From: Bemisia tabaci
Taxonomy: Eukaryota; Arthropoda; Insecta; Hemiptera; Aleyrodidae
Direction of reading: 5' to 3'
DNA: 64,000 nt
NCBI RefSeq assembly: GCF_918797505.1
Contig: NC_092795.1
Coordinates: forward strand, 3,009,434 to 3,073,433
Both the position numbers and the translations under genes were made by a program. The number at the start of each line of letters is the position of its first letter. The first letter of the stretch is position 1. The notes under the pieces were generated by a model. That model ran no database searches and had not been told where the DNA came from. It worked only from the letters and a program-made list of their open reading frames with translations. Below are positions 1 through 10,090 of this stretch, piece after piece.

Positions 1-101
1 ACATGGTTAGGGGCGCATGTTGATTAAACAGGAGAAGAAGAGGAATCAGTTTGTCATGGACTACAGACCTTTGTGTAAACACAAGAAAGAAGTGCACATT
101 T

Positions 102-197
102 CGTCACCTTCTGGCCCAAGTATCACAAGAGTCATGCAAATTTTGAAATGTCGCATAGCGCTTGTGATACTTTGACCGGAACGAGCGGAAGGTGACG
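102..197. mobile_element. MITE family L, internally deleted copy
   Basis: Ends are CGTCACCTTCTGGCC and an imperfect complement finishing GGTGACG. Inner parts (ATCACAAG / CTTGTGAT) also pair. The same ends bound a 253-bp copy at 2195-2447, so this 96-bp copy has lost its middle. Flanks show ATTT on both sides (98-101 and 198-201), a possible 4-bp target duplication. It lies 95 bp before the PAQR exon. Confidence 0.6.
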
Positions 198-292
198 ATT
201 TGTGAAACAAACCATTGGTTTTTATTCTGAATTCTCAGGCTTCAAAGGCAAATTCCTTGACCCAAAGATTAAGTATGGTTTGATAATTTCAG

Positions 293-432
293 GAAAAGTG
301 GATCTCTTCGGGTCTTCTCACCAGTGGTGGCACATATTCATTGTAATCGCGCTCTACTATTGGCACAACACCGGAATCAAGTACATCGAGTACCGTATGC
401 ACCACGGCTGCGCAACCGATCTTCGATTATGA
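293..432 (+). CDS. PAQR-family seven-transmembrane receptor, last coding exon (PAQR3-like; partial)
   Basis: This is the C-terminal exon of a progestin/adipoQ receptor; the rest lies left of the window. The exon starts after the acceptor AATTTCAG (ends 292) in phase 1 and reads GKVDLFGSSHQWWHIF, then a hydrophobic helix rich in I, V, A and Y (transmembrane segment 7), and ends HHGCATDLRL-stop at 432. In known PAQR proteins the HxxxH of this motif (here H at 319-321 and H at 331-333) supplies two zinc-ligand histidines at the membrane face. The GSSHQxWH context and the aromatic YYWH after it most resemble PAQR3, a Golgi receptor that restrains Raf signalling in mammals; that subtype is an inference. 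The open frame continues upstream to 202 but that part does not look like the family and is taken as intron. No frameshift is seen. Confidence 0.82.
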
Positions 433-658
433 TAGCTCATCGCCAAAATCTCCACCTCTCTCAACTTGTCTGCTAACTCTCAGCTACGTTCGAGAGGATT
501 CGGACTGTCCGGATCTTGAAGCTCATTGCACAGGGTAAGTCTAACCTAATTTCAGTGGTAACCCCCCCCCCCCCGGCTGAAATTTAAAAGGCGTTCCTTG
601 ACTTGAATTAGGAAAACGAGCTTCATAATAGCTTCTTAATCAGCTCTATAAGTAGACC

Positions 659-1512
659 GCTTTTAGCAGAAAGGAACCAAGCCACATCAGCTATTTTCAA
701 ATAACCGGGCGATTCAATTTTTTACAAGAGAGGGTTTGTGCAGATTCTTTTGAAAATTTTAGGGAACTTGCTTCGTACTATGCAGACAATTCACTGAAAT
801 TTGCACAAAAATCCGCACAACCTTTTTAAGTTAAAAATTTAAGTGCCCAATGGGCCTGTTGCAAACTTTTGCTAGAGCAGAATGAAAAGTTGTTTCCTAC
901 AGATAATGCCTCAAAAATCACGATGAGCGCATCGGCAAAGTCTGAAATGCACTCATAACTTCACAATCTGCGTAAGAAATTTGCGTTATTTTGAGCTTCC
1001 CGCTTCAAAAACGATACTACTGCACAGGTGAACATTTTGTTAGAGGAGTCGCTCCATCGTCGGCAATATTCATCATGGCCGACGCTTGCGCAGTTCCTCG
1101 CGTAATTCGAGGAGAGTTCAAGGTCAATTAAGGCGGGCGAGGAAAATATGAACGTAAACACGCCGATTGTTATATGGTTTAATCCTGTTCAAGTGTTATC
1201 TCGTCCCATCACACGTGTTTTGGCGGACTGGCGTCGGCCATGATGAGTATTGTCGCCAATGGAACGACTCCTCTAACAAAATGTTCACCTGTACCGTAGT
1301 ATCGTTTTCGAAGCGGGAAGCTCAAAAAACCGCAAATTTCTTACGCAGATTGTGAAGTTATGAGTGCATTTCAGACTTTGCCGATGCGCTCATCGTGATT
1401 TTTGAGGCATTATCTGTAGGAAACAACTCTTAGTTTTGCTCTAGCAAAAGTTTGCAACAGGCCCATTGAATTTGGCAATAGCTGATATGGCTTGGTGTCT
1501 TTCTGCTTAACG
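659..1512. mobile_element. Inverted-repeat element family C (copy 1), carrying a nested foldback
   Basis: Left end TTTAGCAGAAAGGAACCAAG continues CCACATCAGCTATT. The right end near 1478-1512 is its complement with changes (AATAGCTGATATGGCTTGG, TCTTTCTGCTTAACG). A second copy is at 43857-44361. Its inside is interrupted by a separate foldback element at 848-1468. No coding capacity. Confidence 0.6.
848..1468. mobile_element. Foldback element with 238-bp inverted arms
   Basis: The left arm, 848-1085, starts CAATGGGCCTGTTGCAAAC. The right arm, 1231-1468, is its reverse complement with scattered mismatches and ends GTTTGCAACAGGCCCATTG. A 145-bp spacer separates them. The arms account for the two similar small open frames on opposite strands here, which are not genes. 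The element sits inside family C copy 1. Confidence 0.8.
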
Positions 1513-1939
1513 TGATCCAAGTCAGATTTGTGATTAAGGGAGTTTTAAGGGGGCTCACGTAAAAAGTTATTAAAGCTGTGGAAAACATCAGTAGAGTGAA
1601 ATAAATTTCTTTACTTATTTCCATTAGAAGTTACTCATATCTTTTGTCCTCTTTTTTTATTTTTCCGGGTTTTTTTTTTCAGTTTTCCCCCTTTTTTAAA
1701 GGTAAGTTTTCCGTATTTGTGGCACCAGAGGCAAAGAGGGTTTAACATCCGTAGAATATTAACTCACTAGATGACGCAATTTTTTTTTTTTTTTTTGGGG
1801 GGGGGGCGGTTCCCTCGGCAACTACTGGAAGGAAAATGACGTGAATTCCATTTTAAGATGATTTCCTCTTGAATCAAAAGTAAAACCGTTTGAACCAAGC
1901 ATATTTCTGCTCGTCATGAACTACATTGTTCTTGACATG

Positions 1940-2199
1940 ACGACGGTGCGTAAGTTCGCAACCACGCATCTCGGATCCCAATATTGCAGACTTCGTGTCA
2001 TACCTTATTTTTTAAATGGAAAACTACACAACGGCAAATCTTGAGAACTGCCTTAATTTTTTTTTCTCTGTACGAAGGAAATTCTGCGAAAACTTCAAGG
2101 AATAATGCCGATTTATTCTACTTTAAACAATATGATAGGAGCGGAGATCTTCAAACACTGTAAACAAGATAGGTACGTGGTTGGGGACTTATACCGTCA
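1940..2199. mobile_element. MITE family B, diverged copy
   Basis: Starts GACGACGGTG, has the family's CGCATCTCGG motif, then the cytosine- and T-rich middle with AAATGG, and ends ACGTGGTTGG..TATACCGTC. It has the same plan as the full copies at 6673 and 48674 but is clearly older. It abuts MITE L at 2195 with a few shared bases. Confidence 0.55.
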
Positions 2200-2447
2200 C
2201 CTTCTGGCCGAAGGATCACAAGCGCCATGTGAAGTTTAAAAATTTCCGCCGCCATTTTATTGTTTTACAGAGAAATTGTTCAATGAAACTGTCCGAAAAT
2301 TTCACTGATTTTTCTTTGTGCTGCCGATAAAATTTAGTGAAATTTTCAAACAGATTCTACCAACGATTTTTTTGTAAAAAAATAAAATGGCGACAGAAAT
2401 TTTGAAACTTCACATGGCGCTTGTGATACTTTGGCCGGAGGGTGACG
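2195..2447. mobile_element. MITE family L, full-length copy
   Basis: 253 bp. The left end CGTCACCTTCTGGCCGAAGG and about 50 bp of inverted repeat match the right end CTTTGGCCGGAGGGTGACG. Inner segments CGCCATGTGAAG / CTTCACATGGCG are exact complements. No open frame of note. Confidence 0.7.
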
Positions 2448-2834
2448 AACTGACAACACACCGTTGATACGCTGATTTTACGCTCGATTTAAGAAAATTT
2501 CTTCTTGGCAACAAATTCAAGAAAATTTCTGCTTTAATCAAGTCTTTTTCTCTCCAATCATAACGCACTTGCAATTTACTGCGACTTTTATCCTTGTCGA
2601 TCCGCGATGCAGGTGTAAATACTTGTTTGCATACAATTGGCAATGGACATCCAAACAATCGGCAACTGTTGAGCAACGCACAACGTAAACCGAATTAATC
2701 ATACGGCACGGAGCCGTAGATTTGATGGCCTAGTTTATCAACATCTAAGGCCAAATCGACCCGGTCTCTCGGAATACAAATGAGGCCCACTTCAATCCAA
2801 AACACATAGTCACGACTCATTTTTAAATGACGAG

Positions 2835-3093
2835 TGACGAGCCGCCGCTGCACAGTGGATCGAGTCAATAGGACAGGTCGGACTAAATTTGGAAACTTTA
2901 AACGCTCATAACTCCGTTTATACAAACTTTGAGGTACCAAAATTGGTTCCATCGGTTTTCTCGTAAAATTTCCTTCCAGAAGCACCCCTTAAAATTTAAA
3001 ATGTGACGAAATAAACATCAAAATTTGCAGATTTAGTCAAGAATGTCATGTCCGACCTCTCTGATTGGCTCGATCCACTGTACGCCGCGTACT
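2835..3093. repeat. Imperfect inverted repeat (unclassified element)
   Basis: GCACAGTGGATCGAGTCAAT..GGTCGGAC at 2848-2883 is matched in inverse at 3048-3092 (GTCCGACC..GGCTCGATCCACTGTAC). Arms are about 45 bp with mismatches around a 165-bp centre. Confidence 0.5.
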
Positions 3094-3179
3094 TAGGACA
3101 ACACATGACTCTAAACACCATTTTTGAGTTTAAAAATCGACGGACGAAACTAGAGTACCTATACGTATAGCTATATTGG

Positions 3180-3440
3180 AGGTGCAAAACCTCGTAAATC
3201 CATTGCAGTGCTTTAAAATTTCTGCCCCTGTTTTATTTTTTTGAAGTGGAAAAAAACAACAATTTTATGGCTTGAAATTCATTCAGAATATTCTGCTGAC
3301 TGAGAAGAATAATCAAGGAAGTTTTCTGGAAAATACGTTAATTTTAGTTTTTAAGGAAAAATCAAAGTATGACAGGAAGTCTGGAACGTTACAAACGGAG
3401 AAACGTGCTTTCGCACTTTTGCTATCGTTAGGAATACTAT
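3180..3440. mobile_element. MITE family B, degraded fragment
   Basis: The middle and right part match family B: TTTTATTTTTTTGAAGTGG, TTGAAATTCATTCAGAATATT, then AAAGTATGACAGGAAGTCTG followed by ACAAACGGAGAAACGTG. Terminal TCGACGG bases are not recognisable. Confidence 0.5.
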
Positions 3441-5513
3441 TGCGGCGTCTGTGCCGCTCTCTGACTGGTTGTTTTAGGCCTTTCGTCGGGATCGTAGGGC
3501 CCAACGAAAACAAATTTGACATACAGGAATTAATATTTTTCGGGAGATAATGAATGATTCTAAAACAAATTACAAAAGTGTAATTCTAGGCAAAAATGTT
3601 CTTAAAAATTAGCTGAGGATTTTGAAATTATATATTGCTTATCGCATCTTAGATCCTGTAACCAGAGGCAATGGCCACTGAAATGCACTTTTCAAAAACT
3701 CTTGAAATCTGTTAAAAGTTACTCTTCAGGTGACCCTTGACGGTTATTTTTTAAGTTATATTTATGCAATTTTTTTTAATCATTACTGTTGTAAGAGTTT
3801 TTTTGAAGACTTTTTCAAACATTTTTAAGTGTTAAACAATTATAGTAGCCCCGCAAACAGAATATCTTCAGCTTCCTTAATTTTACACGGTTACCTTTAT
3901 TCGCTCCTGTAAGAGCTCGTGTTGCCTATTCACTCATATGAAGGCGAATTTTAGAACAAATTCTACCGGAATGATTTTTCTCTTCATTTCACCGATGAGT
4001 GAATCTCAATTTTAAATCCGTCCATGAGCCTTTGCGAATTTTAGGGGTGTTTACGGCTGTCTAAATTGATCCAAACTTGTCTTAATTCTTTGTTGCAGGG
4101 TTCCGTACCTTCTCGTGCGCTCACTCTAAGATTTGCGGACTATCGCCTGCAAATTTGTCATCACTTCATCTTAGTTTCTGTTAATTTATTGATATATTTT
4201 TATTGCTCACGAGTACCTTTCAATCGTTGTCTGGTGCTCATCTTTATAGATTAAGTATTTAGTCAGATTCTGCAATTTTATTGTTATTTATAATTTTATA
4301 TGACTTCACTCGTTTACTCGTTAGTTATGCTGTATAAGAGAACCCGTCATATCGAACCATGTCGAAGCCGCAGAAAACGGGAGTCACTTCGGACCAAAAA
4401 CACAATCGAGTTGATTATCCATTTTATTTCATTTATTCATTTAATATTATTTTACTTACTTCGTTTCTACACTTAAATCGTAGGATGCGATGTATTTCAC
4501 TCAAAGGGTTGCTTTTCTCTTTGATGTGTTATATACATTGACGATAGAATTATTCATGCCATGCCATAAGACCCTGTTTTTCAAGCGACGACATGGTGCT
4601 CAAAGACTGTGATACCTATATTTTAATCGTTATCATTTGATTTCCCCTAAAAAATTACAAATTTTAGCGACTCTCTCGAGGTTAGTGTGAGGCAAGCTCA
4701 TTTAGATGACACGTTATGTTTCGGGACCGTGCATTTCTTACTGAATTTTGGGAGCAATTGCGACCTTATTTTTTATTTTATTTTTTACCTTAAGATTCAA
4801 CAGAATCGCATTTTTTGAATAATAAAAGCATGACAAAATATTATTTTTCTACTATAATGAAATGTAAAACAAAACAATACAAATTTTACGAATATTTTAG
4901 CAGCATTGAATGAGCTTACTTCACTAACATCTTCGATTAGGATTTTTTTCTTTTATTTTTACCGCTCAAACAAATTGAATATCTAAATCTGTGCAAATAG
5001 ACCACTCTGTATTTAGAATTCCCCTGAACTCTCAACCTAAATATCATCGGTTCCTTTCGTTCTCACGAAAAATGTCTCAATCCCTCAATCTTAAAGACAG
5101 TTGAAAAGTGTACGTATCCTCAGATGAAAGTAAGCAGCAACTTTAAAATTGCTGAAGTATTAACCTCTGAAAACGATACCAGGATCTGGAAGCAATTAGT
5201 CATACTACTAAGTGAGTTACAGATCCGTTACATATTTCGTTTCTCCGTAAGATTGCGAGTGAGCCATCACCGAGTGAAATATCAATGGAATAATATCAAC
5301 AATTCAATCAACAGGTAAGAAGACTATGATAATCTAGACCCCAACCAGTTTGTAAATAGTAATTTATTTCTCTTGAGTATTTTTTGTCACCAATAATCCA
5401 CGGAGAGAACACTTTGGTCCATTTTTGAGTTCAGGGGATGGACGCAATACCCTTAACTTTACCTTATATAGAGTAAGTTAGTTGAATTTTTAAAATTTAA
5501 GAATACTCTCAAC

Positions 5514-5679
5514 CAGTGGCGTGGCGTGCTTTGCGATGTATCGATTGTTATTCCATTTAAACCTATGGAAAAGGATCGATTATTAGGGTTGTTCGCAGCG
5601 AACACCGTAATAATCGATTATTTACCATTAGTTCAAATGGCTGAACAATCGATACATCGCAATTCACGCCACACCACTG
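5514..5679. mobile_element. hAT-type MITE with perfect 8-bp target duplication
   Basis: 166 bp bounded by CAGTGGCGTGGCGTGC and GGCGTG-type complement ending CCACTG. The flanks carry an exact 8-bp duplication CTCTCAAC (5506-5513 and 5680-5687). CAGTGGC ends plus 8-bp duplications are the classic hAT signature. The inner part pairs as well (CGATGTATCGATTGTT / AACAATCGATACATCG). It lies in the proposed PAQR 3'UTR. A second copy is at 56003-56171. Confidence 0.88.
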
Positions 5680-5875
5680 CTCTCAACGGCTACCGAGTCT
5701 GCCAACGTTCTTATTTTCAGCAATAATAGGATATTTGTTGTTGCTCTTTCTTTGTCTCCCGGTGGTCACTCTATGCCTATTTAAAAATGTGTCTCTCTAT
5801 TTCCCTTGTACTTCTGTCTTTGCTAGACAATCTCTTAAGATTTTGTTGTTGGATTCTTTATTTATCATGGAATCT

Positions 5876-5886
5876 AATAAAATAAA
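5876..5886 (+). promoter_or_regulatory. Poly(A) signal, probably of the PAQR gene
   Basis: Two overlapping AATAAA hexamers (5876-5881 and 5881-5886) are followed by CA dinucleotides near 5898-5900 and a GT-rich stretch (TTGTGTTATTTTGTTTTC), the usual cleavage context. This is the first such cluster on the + strand after the PAQR coding exon and lies well before DCAF6. Confidence 0.5.
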
Positions 5887-6672
5887 TGTTTATTAATGCA
5901 CCTTGTGTTATTTTGTTTTCTTCGAGACGTGGAATCTTTTAATGCATAGGTACCTGTAGATTACAAAAACAGATACAAAATACTTTTGCTGCATACGTCG
6001 CAGGCAGTCGCAGCAATCTCTGGCAATTTGCGAGTATCGTGCCCGTTAACTTTGTCAAATTGAACATATTTATGCTGAAAGGTTCTATGTGCATACGGAT
6101 TGCGTGTAACATAGTTCCTTTTAGCATAAATGGGTAATTCTACGAAAACTGTCCAATTTGACCTCCCAAAAACTGAAAATTCAACTATGTTATTTTGGAT
6201 TCAGAGTTTTTTTTTCTTAGTTCGACATGGTATCAGGCTTAATTTTCGAAATCTTTTGGGTGAATGACAAATTTTTTTCGTAATCAAATGCATTGTCTAC
6301 TCAACTGCAAGTATTTTTGATGAAATTAGTACAAAACCCTGGTAAAAATTGGCGATAAAAGCAGCGTATCAAAATACCATAGGAATTTTTATAGCCGGCT
6401 AAAGAAGGCTACAGAAAATCATACAGCTGGCTGTAGAATGCGGAGAAAATCATACGGCCGGGCTATACGAAACGATAAAAAATTAGCCAGCCGGGCTATG
6501 GTTCCCATCACCGGGCTTTACACTTTATCGCCTGTCTGTTGATTTATTGCCATCGATTATAAAAGGCTATAAGAAATTGTTAAGTTTGATACGGAACCAC
6601 CTTAATATTTACAAAATACACGTTATATTTTCCTTTAATACATATTTTTTTTCATCAATTAAAACGAGAATA

Positions 6673-6927
6673 TCGACGGTGAAACTACCAAACCACGTAT
6701 CTCGTTTGCGGTGTTTAAAAATCTACGCTCGCATTTTATTTTTTTGAAGTAGACCAAATCAATATCATTCCTTGAAATTTTCACAGAATTTTCTTCGTAC
6801 GAAGAGGAAAAATCACAGAAATTTTCAAGACTGGACGTTGAGTAGTTTTTCATTTAAAAAATAAAGTATGACAGGAAGTCTGCGACGTCGCAAACCGAGA
6901 TACGTGGTTTGGTAGTTTCACCGTCGA
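6673..6927. mobile_element. MITE family B, young copy 1
   Basis: 255 bp with inverted ends TCGACGGTGAAACTACC / GGTAGTTTCACCGTCGA reaching about 40 bp inward, flanked by TA on both sides (6671-6672 and 6928-6929). TA duplication suggests a Tc1/mariner-type transposase. By eye it differs from the copy at 48674-48928 at about three of 255 positions. Confidence 0.85.
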
Positions 6928-7030
6928 TATGTAATCCATACAGGATGTGCAAACATTTCAAAATCATGAGTTGAATAACGCTGACTCCGCCAGATTAAAT
7001 ATTAGCGCCTAACACAAAGCGGAGCGGCGA

Positions 7031-7120
7031 CGCACTGGCGCCTACAAACCTAACGGGGATACCTCACGCATTGCGCAACGCTTGAAGTATCCCTGTTAGG
7101 TTTGTAGGCGCCAATGCGCG
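7031..7120. repeat. GC-rich palindrome family G (inside element M)
   Basis: GCACTGGCGCCTACAAACCT at about 7031 is matched in inverse by AGGTTTGTAGGCGCCAATGC ending near 7118; the middle contains CACGCATTGCGCAACG. The same palindrome occurs at 9945-10090. Confidence 0.65.
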
Positions 7121-7525
7121 TTTCGTGCTGGCTGCCCGCCTGCCGCACCGCAGCGTGCCACGGCGCTTGAAGCAACTATTTCACACCAGAGGTATTGCAC
7201 CGTATCATACGAAACTGAAGACGCTCTAACATATTAGGAATGGCAGGCATCCATCAAAAGTACGGAGCTTTCCTCGCAAAATAAATCAAGATACTACGGC
7301 CCAAAAAGAGAGCAGTGGTCCAAAAACTCACTAAGTCCTAGCATCCGTAATTAGTGACGTTTAGCATACACTTTATCGCCTGGCTGTGAGTTGCTTAATC
7401 GCCATCGGCTATAAAAGGCTATAAGAAATCTTGTAGCCGGCTATAGAAGCTATTGGACATCTTACAGCCGGCCGTAGGTCTATGGTATTTTGGAACACAG
7501 ATTCTACTGCCAATTTTTACCAGGG

Positions 7526-9007
7526 AAATCAGAAAAATTTATCAGACCAAAAAAAAGTTATGAGGTTGTAAACATTGCAAACCCACCAATCATGACAGTG
7601 ACGGTCGTAACATTTGAAGTAGTAAAAGCTGAAAATGAAGCTTAATCCATCAATTTACACAATTGTAATGGTTATAATTCATTAAAAACACTCAGTTTCC
7701 ACCACATTTGGTGAAATGTGAGACTTTTTATCACACATTTTACAAATAAAACGACCATGACTGGAATTGGACAGTCTTCGTAGAATTGCCCAAATACATC
7801 CAATTGCAATATACGTATGTATTGACTTAGTAAAGGTGTCATTGGTGAAGAAATTCTGAAATCAAGGCTTGGAATGCCTGCAAATTCCGGTGATACTCTC
7901 CGCCTTGCCAGAGAGTTAGTTTAGTTGCCCACCGGGACGCGACAAAGGTCACTGATTCCTTCACAGGCACTCACCAGAGTGCTGGTTGGTATCATGCATT
8001 CAAAAAGAACAGAAGGCATGCTTAAATTCCACGCATAACAATCGATGCTGTCTACTTTGTTTTCTTACTTCTAAATTTTTACATTTTTTCATTCAACACT
8101 TTGTAGACTTGTCGGCGAGTGCTAATTTCCTGCGACATGTATCGAGCCAGGAAAGAATTAATCATATCTTGTTAATCTAAGGTTCATTGGCTGTCAAAAT
8201 AAAGGGGGTTTTTTTTTGGGGGGGGGGGGCAGTCTTTGATCAGTATACCCCCTTAAAATTAGATCAAACTGACTATTGGTCGGCTGCTTGTGTTCGCAGC
8301 ATTTCTTCAACATGTCGCAACTTCATTGAAGTCTCCTACAGCTTTCCCTAAAAAAAAAAGAAAAAAAGAAAAAAAAAAAACATGCTGCAAGGAACGATTT
8401 GACTGTTTGTATCCTCGAGGAATACATGTTGAGCGAACACTCTCGACTCAACTAACCGTAATCAAATATGCACATTTCTTCAACCGGGGACCATCGGCTT
8501 TCACGCACAGAGCGAGAACGAATAATATAATTCGGTTCATTGTGCACCCGAACGATCCGTAGGTCCGATACGCTGTTCAATCAAGAGGTTTTTCTCATAG
8601 ATGGCGAAAGTCACAAAAAACTATGCACGATCTTGACGCTCCACAATCTCCACTATTAAGGAGAAACAGGTAGACGATAGTTTCCATACATATCTCAGAA
8701 TATTTCGCACAATATGAGGATAAAATCTCCAGCAAAGTGTCCAAGAAATAATTTTCGTCAGTTTCCCTCCAAGTAAAATGAAATGCGAACAAAATCTGCA
8801 ACGCCGGAAATGGATTTTCTTTTTTTTTTTTTTTTTTGCGGCTTTCACAATCGGCGTAAAAGTTGAAAGTAAAAAAATTAGGAGAAAATTATTTCCATCA
8901 CACATATAAGGCAAAGCGGAGCAACAAGAACGTATGAGTGGCATGAAAAATTAAATCATTAATTGATAATCCCTGAAAAATTCATTGAGTCCTGCTCTAA
9001 AAGTCTC
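7526..9007. other. Intergenic stretch, no gene recognised
   Basis: AT-rich, between element M and element E. It holds simple tracts: T9 then G12 near 8209-8230, an A-rich AAAAAG tract at 8349-8380, and a T-run at 8820-8837. Short open frames here have no recognisable protein features. Confidence 0.5.
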
Positions 9008-9435
9008 AAGGTGGTTCGTCTTGGTTTCTAGGGTGGTCGAACTAGCGTACGATATACCGCATCGATTAAATCAAATATCTATGTAGATTTTGAATATTTA
9101 GCCAAAAAAGGGTAGCCCCTGCGCATGAGCCTTAAGAATAATTTTAAAACGAAAAGTTGGCAAACTTCAGAAAAATGAAAGCTGGATCCTTAAAAAAAAA
9201 ACCTCACGATCGACATAGATATCGATAATTGTATCGAATGCGAGGGTTATTTAGAGACAGGCTAGGATCCTGCTTTCATTTCTATTTTTTTATTTTAGAA
9301 TAATTCATAAGGCTCACATGCAGGGCCTATCGTTCTTTTTTTTTTTTGCTTAAAATTCAAAATCTACCGAGATATTTGACTTAATCAATTATATATCGCA
9401 CGCCAGTTCGACCACCCCAAAGTCCGTGACGAAAT
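9008..9435. mobile_element. Inverted-repeat element family E, copy 1 (diverged)
   Basis: Begins AAGGTGGTTCGTC and carries the family blocks GTCGAACTAGCGTACGATAT, TAGATTTTGAATATTTAGCC and, inverted, AAAATTCAAAATCTACCGAG and TATATCGCACGCCAGTTCGA. Younger copies are at 25004-25270 and 49332-49640. Confidence 0.6.
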
Positions 9436-9683
9436 CGAATCGTGTTCTATGTGAAATTCTGGTGAAGAATCATGTATCAGGGTGCTTAAATTCGTACCTT
9501 GTTTAATTGTCCATTCGATCTATAAAAGAGAACCTAGAGAACCTTCCTAACTTTTCTCAGAAAAAATATTTTATCGGGAAAAACGAGGCAATGCTGGAAT
9601 GCTTATATGGCGTCAAAATACAACGTGGGCCTTTAAGCCCCATTGTTCATGCCGCGATTATCCTAACGCGAGCTCAAATAATC

Positions 9684-9840
9684 GCGCCAAACACGGTGCG
9701 GTCGGCGTCAAACTCATATCAACGCCTGCAAGACTACAGGAATACTTCACGCATTGCGCCAAACAGTGCGGTCGGCGTCAAACGCATATTAGTCAAACAA
9801 GACTGCATGAATACTTCTCGTATTGCACCAAACGCAAGGC
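9684..9840. repeat. Tandem duplication, about 70-bp unit
   Basis: GCGCCAAACA..GTGCGGTCGGCGTCAAAC starts at 9684 and again at 9756, with a third partial start (GCACCAAACG) at 9825, so the spacings are 72 and 69 bp. The unit shares CTTCACGCATTGCGC with palindrome G. The open frames across it are by-products. Confidence 0.65.
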
Positions 9841-9944
9841 GAGAGTTATTTGCAATAACTATTCGACTACGGATATAGGCACTTTTCCATATTGCCTACA
9901 TTTTAACACCCTGACCTATTAATTATGAGCAAGTTTACAGCACG

Positions 9945-10090
9945 CTGCGGCGCGGCGCGGCATGCTGCCGGCTCCAAACGCGCACTGACGCCTACAAACC
10001 TAAGGGGATACTTCAAGCATTGCGTGAAGTAGCCCCTTAGGTTTGTAGGCGTCGGAGTGCGTTTCGCGCTGGCAGCACGCCGCGGCTTTT
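9945..10090. repeat. GC-rich long palindrome family G, upstream of DCAF6
   Basis: Two near-perfect inverted arms of about 65 bp with almost no spacer: left CGCACTGACGCCTACAAACC then TAAGGGGATACTTCAAGCA, right TGCGTGAAGTAGCCCCTTA then GGTTTGTAGGCGTCGGAGTG. It lies about 630 bp before the DCAF6 start codon and could extrude a cruciform. Confidence 0.75.

Larger units (their letters stand above)
433..5905 (+). other. Proposed 3' untranslated region of the PAQR gene, including one intron
   Basis: After the stop at 432 the exon runs to a strong 5' splice site, CAGG|GTAAGT, at 534/535. The best downstream acceptor is TTCTTTGTTGCAG ending at 4098. The intervening 3.56 kb is full of transposons (MITE L, element C with a foldback inside, MITE B), as expected of an intron. 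The stretch 4099-5513 is repeat-free, as expected of an exon. A poly(A) signal pair lies at 5876-5886. If correct, the stop codon sits about 100 nt upstream of the last splice junction, far enough to make the transcript a possible nonsense-mediated-decay target. The model is inferred from splice signals only; no transcript is available. Confidence 0.45.
6337..7525. mobile_element. Inverted-repeat element family M with two nested insertions
   Basis: The outer ends are complementary: CCCTGGTAAAAATTGGCG at 6337 and GCCAATTTTTACCAGGG at 7525, extending inward to CAAAATACCATAG / CTATGGTATTTTGG. Both halves carry diverged blocks of 'ACTTTATCGCCTG..GCTATAAAAGGCTATAAGAAA'. MITE B (6673-6927) and a GC-rich palindrome (7031-7120) are inserted inside. 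Non-coding. Confidence 0.65.

Noticed and set aside
202..292. Extension of the PAQR frame upstream of 293
   Set aside because: The residues do not resemble the family, a good acceptor ends at 292, and a MITE lies immediately upstream, so this is intron.
961..1355. Two related small proteins on opposite strands
   Set aside because: They are the two arms of the same foldback element read in opposite directions.
9507..9922. 123- and 107-codon frames upstream of DCAF6
   Set aside because: They are created by the 70-bp tandem repeat and are not linked to DCAF6 by splice signals.
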